This document shows, piece by piece, positions 14,515 through 22,668 of a stretch of 22,993 nucleotides of DNA (positions are counted from its first letter, which is position 1; every line of letters begins with the position of its first letter). The notes below the pieces were generated by a model. The model had not been told where the DNA came from and made no database searches. It saw only the letters and a program-made list of their open reading frames with translations. The position numbers and the translations under genes are program-made. This DNA comes from JBBDIM01 sp040880405 (GTDB taxonomy: Bacteria > Planctomycetota > Planctomycetia > Pirellulales > Pirellulaceae): assembly GCA_040880405.1 (NCBI GenBank), contig JBBDIM010000126.1, forward strand, positions 1-22,993. Direction: 5' to 3'.

Positions 14515-15204
14515 TCAATGACCGATGATCGGCATTCCCACGGTTCGAGGGCGAGACGCGGCGGAAGGATGGATCACCGCTGGCATCGGCGCGAATTGGG
14601 TGGTCACCGGGACGGCCGTTGAAGGCCGCCAAGTGGTTGTGATGGGGGCCGAAGTGGACGGCATGAACTGGGTCGTGACCGGAACCGAACTCGAAGACCA
14701 AGACTGGGTGTTCACCGATTCCCAGTTGGAAGGTGCAAAGTTGGTGGTGACCGGTTGCCAATCCGAGGGCGCGAAATTGGTCGTCACCGGTTGCCAGTTC
14801 GAGGGGGCAAAATGGGTGGCGACCGGAACTGAGGTGGTCGGGGCAAAATTCGTAACCACCCCTTGGGTGATGGTCGGTGCGAAGTGGGTCGTCACGACTG
14901 GCCGATTGACGGTCACCATGTTCGTGGTCCAGACCGGCGATTGCACTGTGGTGATTGGGGCGAAGTTCGTAGTTACCGGTACCGTGGCGACAGTAGGCAC
15001 CGCGAACACCGGACGCATGGTGGTCCGTAAGCCCAGGAGTCCCGTTCGCTGCGGAACAAAACCGACGGTGGTGGGAAGTGGCACCATGACCGGCGCGGTA
15101 TGCACGATCTGGGCGGTGGCTAGGTTAGTGGTCGCGGCCCAAATGACCGCTGCTGCGGTTAGCAACACGAGTGATTGGCGACTCGGAAAAATGGGTTGAG
15201 ACAT
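14515..15204 (-). CDS. Secreted protein made of 12-residue tandem repeats
   Basis: This 229-residue protein begins with a clear signal peptide (MSQPIFPSRQSLVLLTAAAV, cut near ATAQ). GGAG lies 8 nt before ATG 15204, which decides this strand over the equally open antisense frame. From about residue 77 to 207 the chain is a tandem array with a strict 12-residue period, consensus TNFAPSNWQPVT with T/Q/S variants; at least eight units follow without a gap from about 107. Thr, Pro and aromatic residues dominate and charged residues are almost absent. Such a Thr-rich array could be a beta-solenoid, a fibre or a cell-wall stalk, but I recognise no family. It ends VGMPIIGH. No partner gene is evident; the NTF2-like gene on the other side is divergent. 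Confidence 0.75.
   Translation of the reverse strand: MSQPIFPSRQSLVLLTAAAVIWAATTNLATAQIVHTAPVMVPLPTTVGFVPQRTGLLGLRTTMRPVFAVPTVATVPVTTNFAPITTVQSPVWTTNMVTVNRPVVTTHFAPTITQGVVTNFAPTTSVPVATHFAPSNWQPVTTNFAPSDWQPVTTNFAPSNWESVNTQSWSSSSVPVTTQFMPSTSAPITTTWRPSTAVPVTTQFAPMPAVIHPSAASRPRTVGMPIIGH
14693..14908. repeat. 36-bp tandem repeats encoding the 12-residue units
   Basis: Six consecutive 36-bp units (14693, 14729, 14765, 14801, 14837 and 14873) share the plus-strand pattern GARGGNGCRAARTKGGT followed by NACCGG. The unit before them (14651-14692) is 42 bp. Divergence between units is moderate, so this is an old coding repeat rather than a fresh expansion. Confidence 0.7.
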
Positions 15205-15476
15205 CGTTGTTACTCCGTGAAATGTAATCGGGGCGTTTGCCAGCGGGGCAAAGGCCCTTCGTAAGCTATGCTGGAAGTGTAGGTCGTGGCGGTCGGGACG
15301 ATTCGAAAACCGATTTCAAATTTTAGGGGCGAAATTGCCCGCCGACTTCAGCGAATCCACAAAGATTTTTGGAAAAAACAATATTCCACGCAACGATCGG
15401 TCTCATAATGGGGATAACAACTGTTGCGCAAAGTTTAGCGGGTGCTTGTCACTTTTGCGGTTGGGGGGAACAGTCG

Positions 15477-16532
15477 ATGAGTAATCTCGCGGGGCGTGTC
15501 GGATTGGCCTTGTTCACAGCTCTTCTCGTTGGGGGCTCGCTCATAGTTCCAGAGCTATTGGCCCAAGAGCTGCCTGCTCAGGAAGTAGCTGCCCAGGAGG
15601 GGGTTGCAGAAGATCGAGTGCCTGCCCTTGAGGCGGCCACCCCGGCGATTGACAACTTAGCAGCGGAGGCACAGGATTCCCTCACGGACGAGGAGCGGAT
15701 TTATTCCGTGATCGAGTCGTACGTGAAGGCCTTTAATGCGGGGGATGCTGAGCAGTTAGCGGAATATTGGGCTGAACAAGGTGAATACATCAGCCGTACT
15801 ACAGGAGAGCGCGTGCGTGGCCGGGAGGAAATTCGGGCCTTGTTCGCGGAGAAGTTTGAGGCGGGGATACTTGAGAAAGGCCAACGACCTCGGTTGGAAG
15901 TGGAAGTTGCTCTCATCCGGTTCGTTACTCCGGATGTGGGATTGGAAGAAGGGATTGCGACGATTTTCCGAGGGGATGAAGATCCCCAGGAATTGACCTA
16001 CACCACGGTTTTCGTGCGGGAGGAAGATTCCTGGAAAATCGACAGCATCCGGGAAACCCTCCATGGGAACCCAACGCCGGACCCGGAGAATTCGGCGTCT
16101 CCTTTGCATGAGTTGGCTTGGCTGATTGGTGCCTGGCGCGACGAGTCGGAGGATGTGGTCCTGGAAACCGAGTGCCGCTGGGCGACGAACGAGTCCTTTC
16201 TCGTTCGCTCTTTCCGAGTGGAGGTGGATGGAGTCGTGGATTTAGAAGGAACGCAGGTTTTGGGATGGAACGCGGCCGACGAAACGATTCGCGGTTGGGT
16301 GTTCGATTCCGATGGTGGTTTCGCCTCTGAGCGATGGCACCGTGAAGAGGACAAATGGTGGATTGAAGGGTCGGGGACCTTGCCCGATGGGCGAAAAGCC
16401 TCGTCCCAGCGTTGTTTGCGTGTGATTGACGCCGACAGCTACGAGATCCATACCACAGGTCGGTCGATCGAAGGAGAGATCATGCCGGATATAGGCCCTT
16501 TCGTCGTGCGGCGAAGGTCAACCGTCGAGTAA
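15477..16532 (+). CDS. Secreted SnoaL/NTF2-like (DUF4440-type) protein with an additional C-terminal beta domain
   Basis: ATG 15477 gives 351 residues starting with a standard signal peptide (MSNLAGRVGLALFTALLVGG, cut after LLAQ); GGGGGGAA lies about 6-13 nt upstream. The same frame is open from 15369, but that adds 36 residues in front of the signal. Residues 30-68 are an Ala/Glu/Gln-rich linker. Residues about 70-195 form an NTF2/SnoaL fold (ERIYSVIESYVKAFNAGDAE, EYWAEQGEYISRTTGERVRG, YTTVFVREEDSWKIDSIRET) typical of SgcJ/EcaC-type DUF4440 proteins. Residues about 208-348 form a second beta-rich domain (LAWLIGAWRDESEDVVLETE, ...GWVFDSDGGFASERWHREED) resembling DUF1579-like lipocalin-type folds. 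The role is unknown. It may be co-transcribed with the large surface protein 69 nt downstream. Confidence 0.82.
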   Translation: MSNLAGRVGLALFTALLVGGSLIVPELLAQELPAQEVAAQEGVAEDRVPALEAATPAIDNLAAEAQDSLTDEERIYSVIESYVKAFNAGDAEQLAEYWAEQGEYISRTTGERVRGREEIRALFAEKFEAGILEKGQRPRLEVEVALIRFVTPDVGLEEGIATIFRGDEDPQELTYTTVFVREEDSWKIDSIRETLHGNPTPDPENSASPLHELAWLIGAWRDESEDVVLETECRWATNESFLVRSFRVEVDGVVDLEGTQVLGWNAADETIRGWVFDSDGGFASERWHREEDKWWIEGSGTLPDGRKASSQRCLRVIDADSYEIHTTGRSIEGEIMPDIGPFVVRRRSTVE

Positions 16533-16601
16533 GGATGCGATATCAGCTTTAGCCGGTGTTGGTATCGAGTCCCTACCATTTTCAATTAGGGATTAGATTC
16601 A

Positions 16602-19097
16602 ATGAGACACCATAAAAAATATTGGTTGATCGGACTGCTTGTTGCGGTCTTGATATTACCGGCGTCACTCATGGCCCAAGGCCGCGGTGGCGGTGATCGC
16701 GGTGGAGCTCGAGGCGGAGGTGGTGGTTCGGCACGTGGCGGCGGCGGTGGCCGGCCCTCCATGTCACGCCCTTCCAGGGGTGGTGGCGGACCATCCATGT
16801 CACGATCCTCAGGTGGAGGCGGACGGCCTTCCAGTAGTCGACCATCGATCTCGCGCCCTTCACCTTCCAGGTCACCGGCGGCGGGTCGTTCTAGCATTTC
16901 GCGTCCCTCCACTTCGCCGAGGTCCGCGCCATCCGCTCGTTCCGCTCCTTCGAGCCGGCCCAGTATTAGCCGGCCCAGCACCGGTCGGCCCAGCTCGCTC
17001 GGATCGAGTTCAAGTCGGCCGAGCATCACAAGGCCCGGTTCAAGTGCGCCGACCCGTTCGTTGCAACAACAGTCGGGGCCCAGCCCGTCGCAATCGCGGT
17101 CGATGGACGCACTGCGTAGCCGAGTTCAAGCGCAGTCCCGGCAAACTCCGGCCCGACAAACTTCCCAGCCAGGATCACGCTCCGGCGGATCGGCCGCTGG
17201 GCGGACAGGCGGAACGAGTCGACCAGGCATAACCGATCGCTCAGGCGGGAGCTCCCCGTCCCGTCAATTCCCGGGCCGTACCGGCTCCCCGCAAACCAGG
17301 CCCGATAGTTCACGGCCTTCGATTGGCACTCCTGGTGGGCGGACCCAGACGGGGCGACCTGACATATCTCGACCTGGAATCACGCGTCCCGGAACTTCCC
17401 GGCCTGAAACCTCCCGTCCTGGATCGAGTGGTACGACACGGCCTGGCGCGTCGACTCGGCCAGGTACGACAAGACCAGGGGCCACACGGCCAGGCGCTAA
17501 CAGGCCTGGTGACGCGGGCGGGCGGCCTTCGCAGGGACAGGTTCGTGATTTTCTGCAAATCCCGGGTCGAGGTGGCGATGCCTCCTCACGCCCAGGTGCT
17601 TCAACCCGACCTGGATCCACCGGCCGACCGGGACCTGGCGGTGATGTTCGCCGTCCCGATACCGTACCTGGTCCCGATCGTTCAGGCGGGGCAGATCGTA
17701 CTCGTCCCGGCCGACCGGATGGGCTAACTCGACCGGAAGGTTCAACTCGTCCCGATGGGATTGGTCGGCCTGGTCCTGGAGGTGATGTTCGTCGTCCTGA
17801 CACGGTGCCTGGCCCTGATCGGAGTGGTGACGGCGACCGTACTCGTCCTGGCCGCCCAGATGGCCTGAATCGTCCGGATGGTCTCAACCGTCCCGGTGGC
17901 GAGGGGCGTCCTGGCCCCGGCCGAGATGGCTCGCGTCCGGATACGGTCGATCGAGGTGATCGGCGTGGTCCGGGCCGTGGCGAGATGCCTGATCGCGTCC
18001 GCAACAATCCGGAACTTCGCGAGCGGGCCGAACGGCTCCGTGAACGGGGACCGGAGCGTGGTGAAGAACTGAGTGACCGTCTTGCTGCACGGCAAGAGGC
18101 GCTGAGGGATCGTAGTCGGGGTGACCGCGATGGACGGCCTGGCGATGGTCGACCGGGCGGTGATCGCGACGGGCGACCTGGTGACGGGCGACCTGGCGAT
18201 GGACGTCCAGGTGGTGACCGGGATGGACGCCCCGATGGTGATCGAGACCGTGGTGACCGCGACTGGGATCGAGATCGCGGCGATCGACGCGGCGATTGGG
18301 GCCGAGATCGGTGGGATGGAGCTCGTCGTCCGGACCGAACCTATTACAGCGGCCGGAACGATTGGAACAACCGCTGGAATAGTTGGCACAGCCGAGGCAA
18401 CTGGGTTCGTGGTAATTATGGCCCTCGGTTCCACAACCAGTTTATCGGCTGGCAACCGACTTGGCGCGGTCTGGGTGGCTGGCACTTCTTCAACTACCGT
18501 CCGAGCCCCTGGTTCTGGTGGGGTTGGAGCTCGCCCGCTCGCCTGAACACTTGGTTCACGTGGGGTCCGCGGATTTCACAGCCGGTGTTTTACGACTACG
18601 GCACGCTCATCTACTACGATGATTACTTCATGTACGTCGATGGCGAACCGATCGCGACCGGCCCCCAGTATTCGCAACAAGCGATTGTGCTGGCCGATCA
18701 AGGTCGCGAGATCATCGCGTCCAAGCCGCCGGTGGCTGAACATAGCAATCCGGACGATTGGTTGCCGCTGGGGATGTTCGCCTTGGTGAACGAAGACGAA
18801 GGCGAGCCGATCATGTACCTCCAATTGGCGGTTGATCAAGATGGCGTCATCGCGGGTACGTACTTCAACACCCTCACCGATTCGACCTTGCCGGTATTCG
18901 GGATGGTCGATCCGGAGTCGCAACGGGCCGCTTGGTCTGTCGGTGACAAGTCGACGACGGTGATGGAGACCGGTATCTTTAACCTCACCGAGGATGAAGC
19001 GCCGGTGTTGATCCATTTCGGCGAAGAGTCGCGGCAGAATTGGCTGTTGGTTCGCTTGCCAGGTGAAGAGTTGGCGGAGCAAGCCATCCAGCCATAG
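16602..19097 (+). CDS. Large secreted Ser/Arg/Pro/Gly-rich surface protein ('mu-protocadherin-like' of planctomycetes)
   Basis: This 831-residue protein has a signal peptide (MRHHKKYWLIGLLVAVLILP, cut after LMAQ). A Gly/Arg stretch follows, then SRPSxSRPS and TRPGxxRPG repeats (about 45-330). Next come three copies, about 45-49 residues apart, of a block starting GRPGPGGDVRRPDTVPGPDR (about 340, 389 and 434), then RPGDGRPGGDRDG repeats (about 505-555). The region 30-580 is disordered and very basic. The C-terminal 250 residues are folded: an aromatic belt (NRWNSWHSRGNW, WFWWGWSS), then PVFYDYGTLIYYDDYFMYVD and WLPLGMFALV...LPVFGMVDPESQRAAWSVGD. This region is shared with planctomycete proteins labelled mu-protocadherin-like. 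A cell-surface or matrix role is inference. A terminator follows directly. Confidence 0.88.
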   Translation: MRHHKKYWLIGLLVAVLILPASLMAQGRGGGDRGGARGGGGGSARGGGGGRPSMSRPSRGGGGPSMSRSSGGGGRPSSSRPSISRPSPSRSPAAGRSSISRPSTSPRSAPSARSAPSSRPSISRPSTGRPSSLGSSSSRPSITRPGSSAPTRSLQQQSGPSPSQSRSMDALRSRVQAQSRQTPARQTSQPGSRSGGSAAGRTGGTSRPGITDRSGGSSPSRQFPGRTGSPQTRPDSSRPSIGTPGGRTQTGRPDISRPGITRPGTSRPETSRPGSSGTTRPGASTRPGTTRPGATRPGANRPGDAGGRPSQGQVRDFLQIPGRGGDASSRPGASTRPGSTGRPGPGGDVRRPDTVPGPDRSGGADRTRPGRPDGLTRPEGSTRPDGIGRPGPGGDVRRPDTVPGPDRSGDGDRTRPGRPDGLNRPDGLNRPGGEGRPGPGRDGSRPDTVDRGDRRGPGRGEMPDRVRNNPELRERAERLRERGPERGEELSDRLAARQEALRDRSRGDRDGRPGDGRPGGDRDGRPGDGRPGDGRPGGDRDGRPDGDRDRGDRDWDRDRGDRRGDWGRDRWDGARRPDRTYYSGRNDWNNRWNSWHSRGNWVRGNYGPRFHNQFIGWQPTWRGLGGWHFFNYRPSPWFWWGWSSPARLNTWFTWGPRISQPVFYDYGTLIYYDDYFMYVDGEPIATGPQYSQQAIVLADQGREIIASKPPVAEHSNPDDWLPLGMFALVNEDEGEPIMYLQLAVDQDGVIAGTYFNTLTDSTLPVFGMVDPESQRAAWSVGDKSTTVMETGIFNLTEDEAPVLIHFGEESRQNWLLVRLPGEELAEQAIQP

Positions 19098-19142
19098 CTC
19101 GATTGAAAGTTGGGAAAATTTCCCCCTCAGTGGAAAGCAAAG

Positions 19143-19173
19143 GCTGGCCGGTTCATCCCGGCCAGCTTTTTTT
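19143..19173 (+). terminator. Rho-independent terminator of the large surface-protein gene
   Basis: A perfect 9-bp stem (GCTGGCCGG/CCGGCCAGC) with a 6-nt loop is followed by seven T (19167-19173), 45 nt after the stop codon. This is the best terminator in the window. Confidence 0.92.
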
Positions 19174-19205
19174 CTTGGCAACCAGGTCAGCCCAGTCCAG
19201 GATGT

Positions 19206-19388
19206 TTAGCCCGGATTATTCACGGGGAATCGTCGCGAGAGGTCGTAAGTGCTTTCGTGGCAAGGCGGACGAGCAATTCACCCGGAGGCGTATTTGTAAA
19301 TACGTCGAGGATGAATTGCGAAGTCCAACGCCGTCCACCGGAAGCACTTACGGCCTCGCAGCAGATTGGCCTTGAATAATCCGGGTTA
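19206..19388. repeat. 183-nt imperfect palindrome, MITE-like element
   Basis: The left end reads TTAGCCCGGATTATTCA (19206-19222) and the right end TGAATAATCCGGGTTAG (19373-19389). The two arms pair along almost their whole length: CCCGGATTATTCA, CGTAAGTGCTT, GGCG, GCAATTCA and, at the centre, CGTATTTGTAAATACG (19289-19304). It holds no credible gene; the open frames across it are accidental. It lies 32 nt past the surface-protein terminator. As RNA it would form one long hairpin. Its sequence is unrelated to the GGGGAT repeat family elsewhere in this window. Confidence 0.8.
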
Positions 19389-19748
19389 GTGGTAATCGAC
19401 GTTGGGATTTGCGCAAAACCATCGACGTTAATTATGCCTAATCGCCCTGTGGTATACAGGACATTCCTATCGGAATTGATCGATCGCACAGGAAGTAGTT
19501 GCCGTTTTCGCGCATTCAATCTAGAAATTGGCGCAAGTCACTGCTCAATTCGTTGCTTGTTACACGCAACATTGCCCCTTACGCTAAACTTGGCCTACAT
19601 TTTAGTTTAGACGAACTCAATTGCAGCCGATCAGCTACTTAGGACTCCTGGAAAATTTCATTCCGACTCGATCTTTCTGACACTTGTGAGAAGCGTCGGT
19701 CGATTTAGAATCGAGGGATTCCTGACCCGATAGGGGGAGTAAAACTGG
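19389..19748. other. AT-richer intergenic stretch without a recognisable gene
   Basis: About 360 nt with visibly lower GC than the rest of the window. It contains a direct repeat of ATCGACGTT (about 19398 and 19423) and a CTAAAC...GTTTAG inverted pair near 19583-19609. Open frames here have no signal, ribosome binding site or family resemblance. It may hold regulatory DNA for the response-regulator gene, but I can point to no convincing promoter. Confidence 0.5.
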
Positions 19749-19919
19749 ATGTGCATTCCAACTTTGCTCTTGCACAACGACGAATCCGAGGGCCTGAGCA
19801 GATTCCCGAAGATTCCAGATCGCCGCCCGATCATTCCTACCTTGACGACGCTGATTTCATGGGCGCCAGCAATTCGAGAAGAGGGGCATGACAGTCCGTC
19901 GTTGATCCCATGGTGCTAA
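19749..19919 (+). CDS. Possible 56-residue small protein upstream of the response regulator
   Basis: An ATG at 19749 has GGGGGAG about 9 nt upstream and opens a 56-codon frame (MCIPTLLLHNDESEGLSRFP, with a Pro/Ile-rich middle RRPIIPTLTTLISWAP, ending SLIPWC). It stops 12 nt before the response-regulator start, a spacing typical of an operon leader. There is no signal peptide, transmembrane segment or known family. The ribosome binding site and tight spacing are the only support. It may be a chance ORF or an upstream coupling peptide. Confidence 0.25.
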   Translation: MCIPTLLLHNDESEGLSRFPKIPDRRPIIPTLTTLISWAPAIREEGHDSPSLIPWC

Positions 19920-19931
19920 TTGCGACCCAAG

Positions 19932-20591
19932 ATGTCAGAATCCATCCTATATATTGTCGATGATGATCCCGCGGCGCGTGACTCCCTCAGCATGCTTGCC
20001 CGGTCCGCGGGGTATCGCGCTGTGGCCATTGGCTCCGCCGAGGAATTTCTCTCCCAGTACCAGAGCAACTTTCCGGCTTGTGTCATTCTCGACATACGCT
20101 TGCCCGGTATGAATGGGCTGGAGCTTCATCGCCGTCTAAGAATGTCAGGGCACTCGCTGGAAGTGATCTATTTGACCGCACATGCGGATGTTCCGAGCAC
20201 CGTGCAAGCGATGAAGCTGGGGGCGTTCGAGCTGTTTCAAAAGCCGTGCAATACGACTCGGCTGTTAGAAGCGATTCACGCGGCGGTCGAGAAGAATCAA
20301 GGAGAATTCGAGAGCGTGTTGCGCCGACAGAAAGCGGAGCAACTGCTTGAACCACTTTCCGAAGAAGAGCGCAAGGTCCTGGAGTTGATCTTCTCTGGCC
20401 GGACCAATCAGGAAATTGCCGACGCCTTGCAGCTGAGCCTGCGGACGGTTCAGTTTCGGCGCTCCAGCATTTTCCGCAAGATGAATGTGGAATCGAAGGC
20501 ACAGCTCTTCGATATCCTGTTTCAAGCGGGTTGGTCTCCCCGCCCGGAGATTATCGCCACCGCCCCGGCGTCCAACGGTAATAACGCCTAA
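19932..20591 (+). CDS. FixJ/NarL-type response regulator (REC + LuxR-type HTH)
   Basis: ATG 19932 gives 219 residues; an in-frame TTG at 19920 is possible but unneeded. The receiver domain (4-120) has the acidic pocket D10-D12, phospho-acceptor Asp54 in VILDIRLPGMNG, the switch Thr82 and Lys104 in FQKPCN. A short linker leads to a LuxR-family helix-turn-helix (about 142-196, LSEEERKVLELIFSGRTNQE and LQLSLRTVQFRRSSIFRKMN). It should bind DNA when phosphorylated by a histidine kinase, but no kinase lies within the window, so it is an orphan here. The receiver resembles FixJ, including the TAHADVPSTVQAMKLGAFE segment. Target genes are unknown. Confidence 0.95.
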   Translation: MSESILYIVDDDPAARDSLSMLARSAGYRAVAIGSAEEFLSQYQSNFPACVILDIRLPGMNGLELHRRLRMSGHSLEVIYLTAHADVPSTVQAMKLGAFELFQKPCNTTRLLEAIHAAVEKNQGEFESVLRRQKAEQLLEPLSEEERKVLELIFSGRTNQEIADALQLSLRTVQFRRSSIFRKMNVESKAQLFDILFQAGWSPRPEIIATAPASNGNNA

Positions 20592-20669
20592 CGGCGCTCG
20601 ATCGAAATGGGGGCCCGGTACCGGCGGGAAGCGATCCCCCTGGATTGGCCAATCGCCTACAATGGGCGC

Positions 20670-20948
20670 ATGGCACCATCTACCATCAATCCGTTTGCGT
20701 CTCCCGCGGGCGACGCCGATCCGGCGACGTTTGTCGAGACGGATTGTTTTCGCGGCTTGACAATCACGGGGTTCGTGGACCGATTCCGGATCTTCGGCCC
20801 GAGCGAGCGGGAGCTTGCCGCGCGGATTGTGTTCTTTTATCGGCAGGCCGTATCAGACAAAATAGAGGCTGCCTTGAGCTTCCCCCGCGGGCAACGAATT
20901 TCCCGCATTCCTCCACTTGAACCGGATCTTACCGATGGCGCATGTTAA
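20670..20948 (+). CDS. Small planctomycete protein with NPFASP N-terminal motif, unknown function
   Basis: ATG 20670 gives 92 residues beginning MAPSTINPFASPAGD. NP(F/Y)ASP openings are common in planctomycete proteins of unknown role, often membrane ones, but here no transmembrane helix follows. The rest is mixed (FVETDCFRGLTITGFVDRFR, AARIVFFYRQAVSDKIEAAL). Its stop lies 14 nt inside the next gene, which suggests translational coupling to the SHD1-PQQ protein. The frame is open upstream to 20607. A TACAAT hexamer just before the start could be a -10 box, in which case the mRNA would have almost no leader. It may alternatively be the remnant of a longer gene. Confidence 0.5.
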   Translation: MAPSTINPFASPAGDADPATFVETDCFRGLTITGFVDRFRIFGPSERELAARIVFFYRQAVSDKIEAALSFPRGQRISRIPPLEPDLTDGAC

Positions 20949-22392
20949 ATCGATCGGCATTGCCGCCTTGCCGCTACTGTTCATCTGTCTGTGGCCGTAC
21001 GCTTTGCAAGCCGAGCTACGGATCTGGAACGACAGTAGCGGCAAGTACCAGATCGAGGCGACCTTTCTCCGGTATGAAAAAGGAGACGTTTACCTGAAAA
21101 AGACGGACGGTCAGGAGATTGCGCTACGCATTACGAAGCTCGGACCGGCCGAGCAAAAATGGGTTCGCGAACGGTTGCGGAATCCCGTTTCCACGGCAAG
21201 TGCGCAACCAGGGGAAGATTGGCCTGCTTGGCGAGGACCACATGGCAACAGCATCGCGGGCGGCGCGGCCGCGCCGACCGAGTGGGACAACGTGAAGAAT
21301 GTTGTTTGGAAAGTTCCGATCCCGGGCCGAGGGCACAGCTCTCCGGTTATTGTGGGAGACCATCTTTATCTCACCCAGGCGGACGAGCGAAATGGAGAAC
21401 AAGCGGTGGTCTGCTACGGCTTGCGCGACGGACAGGAGGTTTGGCGACGAGTGACCAACTCCGAGGGAGGATTTCCGGAAAAGATTCACTCCAAAAATTC
21501 CCATGCGACCCCAACCGTGGCCTGTGTCGGGGACCGCCTGTTCGTGACATTCAATCACCACGATAAAGTTGAGCTGACGGCATTGGACCGCGCTACCGGA
21601 GAAATCCGGTGGCAAAAGGACGCCGGTCCTTTTGCTCCGGAGCAGTATGAATTTGGCTATGCCCCCTCGCCGATGGTGCATGGCGATTTGGTTTACGTGG
21701 CGTCCGAATTCGAGCAAGGATTCCTCGCGGCATTTCGCCAAAGCGACGGGAAGGAAGTTTGGCGACAACCGCGAACGTCGACCTCGTACAGCACGCCGAT
21801 CGTGGCACGCGTGGCGGGTCGCGACCAGTTGCTGTTGAGCGGGCAGTTGAAGATCTCCGCCTACGATCCCAAAACCGGAAAACCGCTTTGGACCTCGGAA
21901 GGCCCCTCCAAGGCGACCTGTGGTACCTTGGTGTGGGAGGATGATCTAGTGTTTGCCAGCGGCGGATTTCCGGAAAGTCAGACCATGGCAGTCAAGGCGG
22001 ATGGCTCCGGCGAAGTGGTGTGGGCCAATCGGGAAAAATGCTACGAGCAATCGATGGTGGTCCACAACGGTTACCTCTACGCTTTTAACGACAATGGGAT
22101 CGCACTGTGCTGGAATGCGAAGACCGGAGAGGAAATGTGGAAAAACCGACTGGGTGGCCCGGTTAGCGCCTCGCCGGTGATCGGCGGAGAGCACCTCTAT
22201 TTCACCAACGAGCGGGGCAGTGTCTATGTGGTGAAAACAAATCCGAAAAAGTTTGAGCGGGTTGCGGAGAACCGACTCGGTGCGGAGACCTTCGCCACGC
22301 CCACGATTCATCAAGGACGCATATACCACCGATACTCGGAGCGTCAGGGGGATGTCCTCCAGGAGTATCTCATCTGCATCGCCGCGGAATAA
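20935..22392 (+). CDS. Secreted SHD1 domain + PQQ-like beta-propeller protein
   Basis: ATG 20935 gives 485 residues with a signal peptide (MAHVKSIGIAALPLLFICLW, PYALQA, cut before ELRIWND); an in-frame TTG at 20917 is a less likely start. Residues 27-80 are an SHD1 domain (LRIWNDSSGKYQIEATFLRY ... DGQEIALRITKLGPAEQKWV), a module widespread in planctomycete exported proteins. Residues about 95-480 are a PQQ-like propeller. It starts with DWPAWRGPHGNSIAGG and has repeated blade motifs (VWKVPIPGRGHSSPVIVGDH, ALDRATGEIRWQKDAG, YDPKTGKPLWTSEG, CWNAKTGEEMWKNRLGGPVS). No PQQ-binding catalytic set is evident, so it is more likely a scaffold or binding protein than a dehydrogenase. It overlaps the preceding small gene by 14 nt. 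Confidence 0.9.
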   Translation: MAHVKSIGIAALPLLFICLWPYALQAELRIWNDSSGKYQIEATFLRYEKGDVYLKKTDGQEIALRITKLGPAEQKWVRERLRNPVSTASAQPGEDWPAWRGPHGNSIAGGAAAPTEWDNVKNVVWKVPIPGRGHSSPVIVGDHLYLTQADERNGEQAVVCYGLRDGQEVWRRVTNSEGGFPEKIHSKNSHATPTVACVGDRLFVTFNHHDKVELTALDRATGEIRWQKDAGPFAPEQYEFGYAPSPMVHGDLVYVASEFEQGFLAAFRQSDGKEVWRQPRTSTSYSTPIVARVAGRDQLLLSGQLKISAYDPKTGKPLWTSEGPSKATCGTLVWEDDLVFASGGFPESQTMAVKADGSGEVVWANREKCYEQSMVVHNGYLYAFNDNGIALCWNAKTGEEMWKNRLGGPVSASPVIGGEHLYFTNERGSVYVVKTNPKKFERVAENRLGAETFATPTIHQGRIYHRYSERQGDVLQEYLICIAAE

Positions 22393-22501
22393 CGGCGGAA
22401 CCATGCGTTGGAGAAGCACTGCGAGACTTGACGAAGTTGCCCTGTGAAGGCACAAAATGGAGGGTCCCATGCGGCTTGCCGCCCCAAATGGTGCCTCCTG
22501 G

Positions 22502-22529
22502 TTCATCGCAATCGAATCTGGTTTATACT
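22502..22529 (+). promoter_or_regulatory. Weak promoter candidate upstream of the last gene
   Basis: TATACT (22524-22529) matches the -10 consensus at 5 of 6 bases and lies 16 nt after TTCATC, a poor -35. It is about 140 nt before ATG 22669. The rest of the 276-nt gap 22393-22668 shows no repeat or ORF I would trust. Confidence 0.3.
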
Positions 22530-22668
22530 CGAACATTCGTTATGCCGAGGGATTCGGTACAATCAAAAAGCCAAACGGCACTTTAGGTCGCCAAGACGCG
22601 CCAGGAGGAGCCAGCGGGCTGAACCGGAAATATCCGCATCAGTCACAGCGCAACAACAAAGGAAAAAG

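Noticed and set aside
14525..15199. 224-codon plus-strand ORF antisense to the 12-residue-repeat protein, itself periodic (EGAKLVVTG units)
   Set aside because: The period is a by-product of the 36-bp repeat, which keeps both strands open. The minus frame has a signal peptide and a Shine-Dalgarno; the plus frame has neither.
17264..18485. Two overlapping 247-codon minus-strand ORFs (17264-18007 and 17742-18485)
   Set aside because: They are antisense to the Arg/Gly/Pro repeat region, and their low complexity mirrors the sense repeats.
19220..19610. ORFs across or next to the 183-nt palindrome (minus 19220-19519, plus 19389-19610)
   Set aside because: They cross the non-coding palindrome or the AT-rich gap and have no ribosome binding site, signal or recognisable motif.
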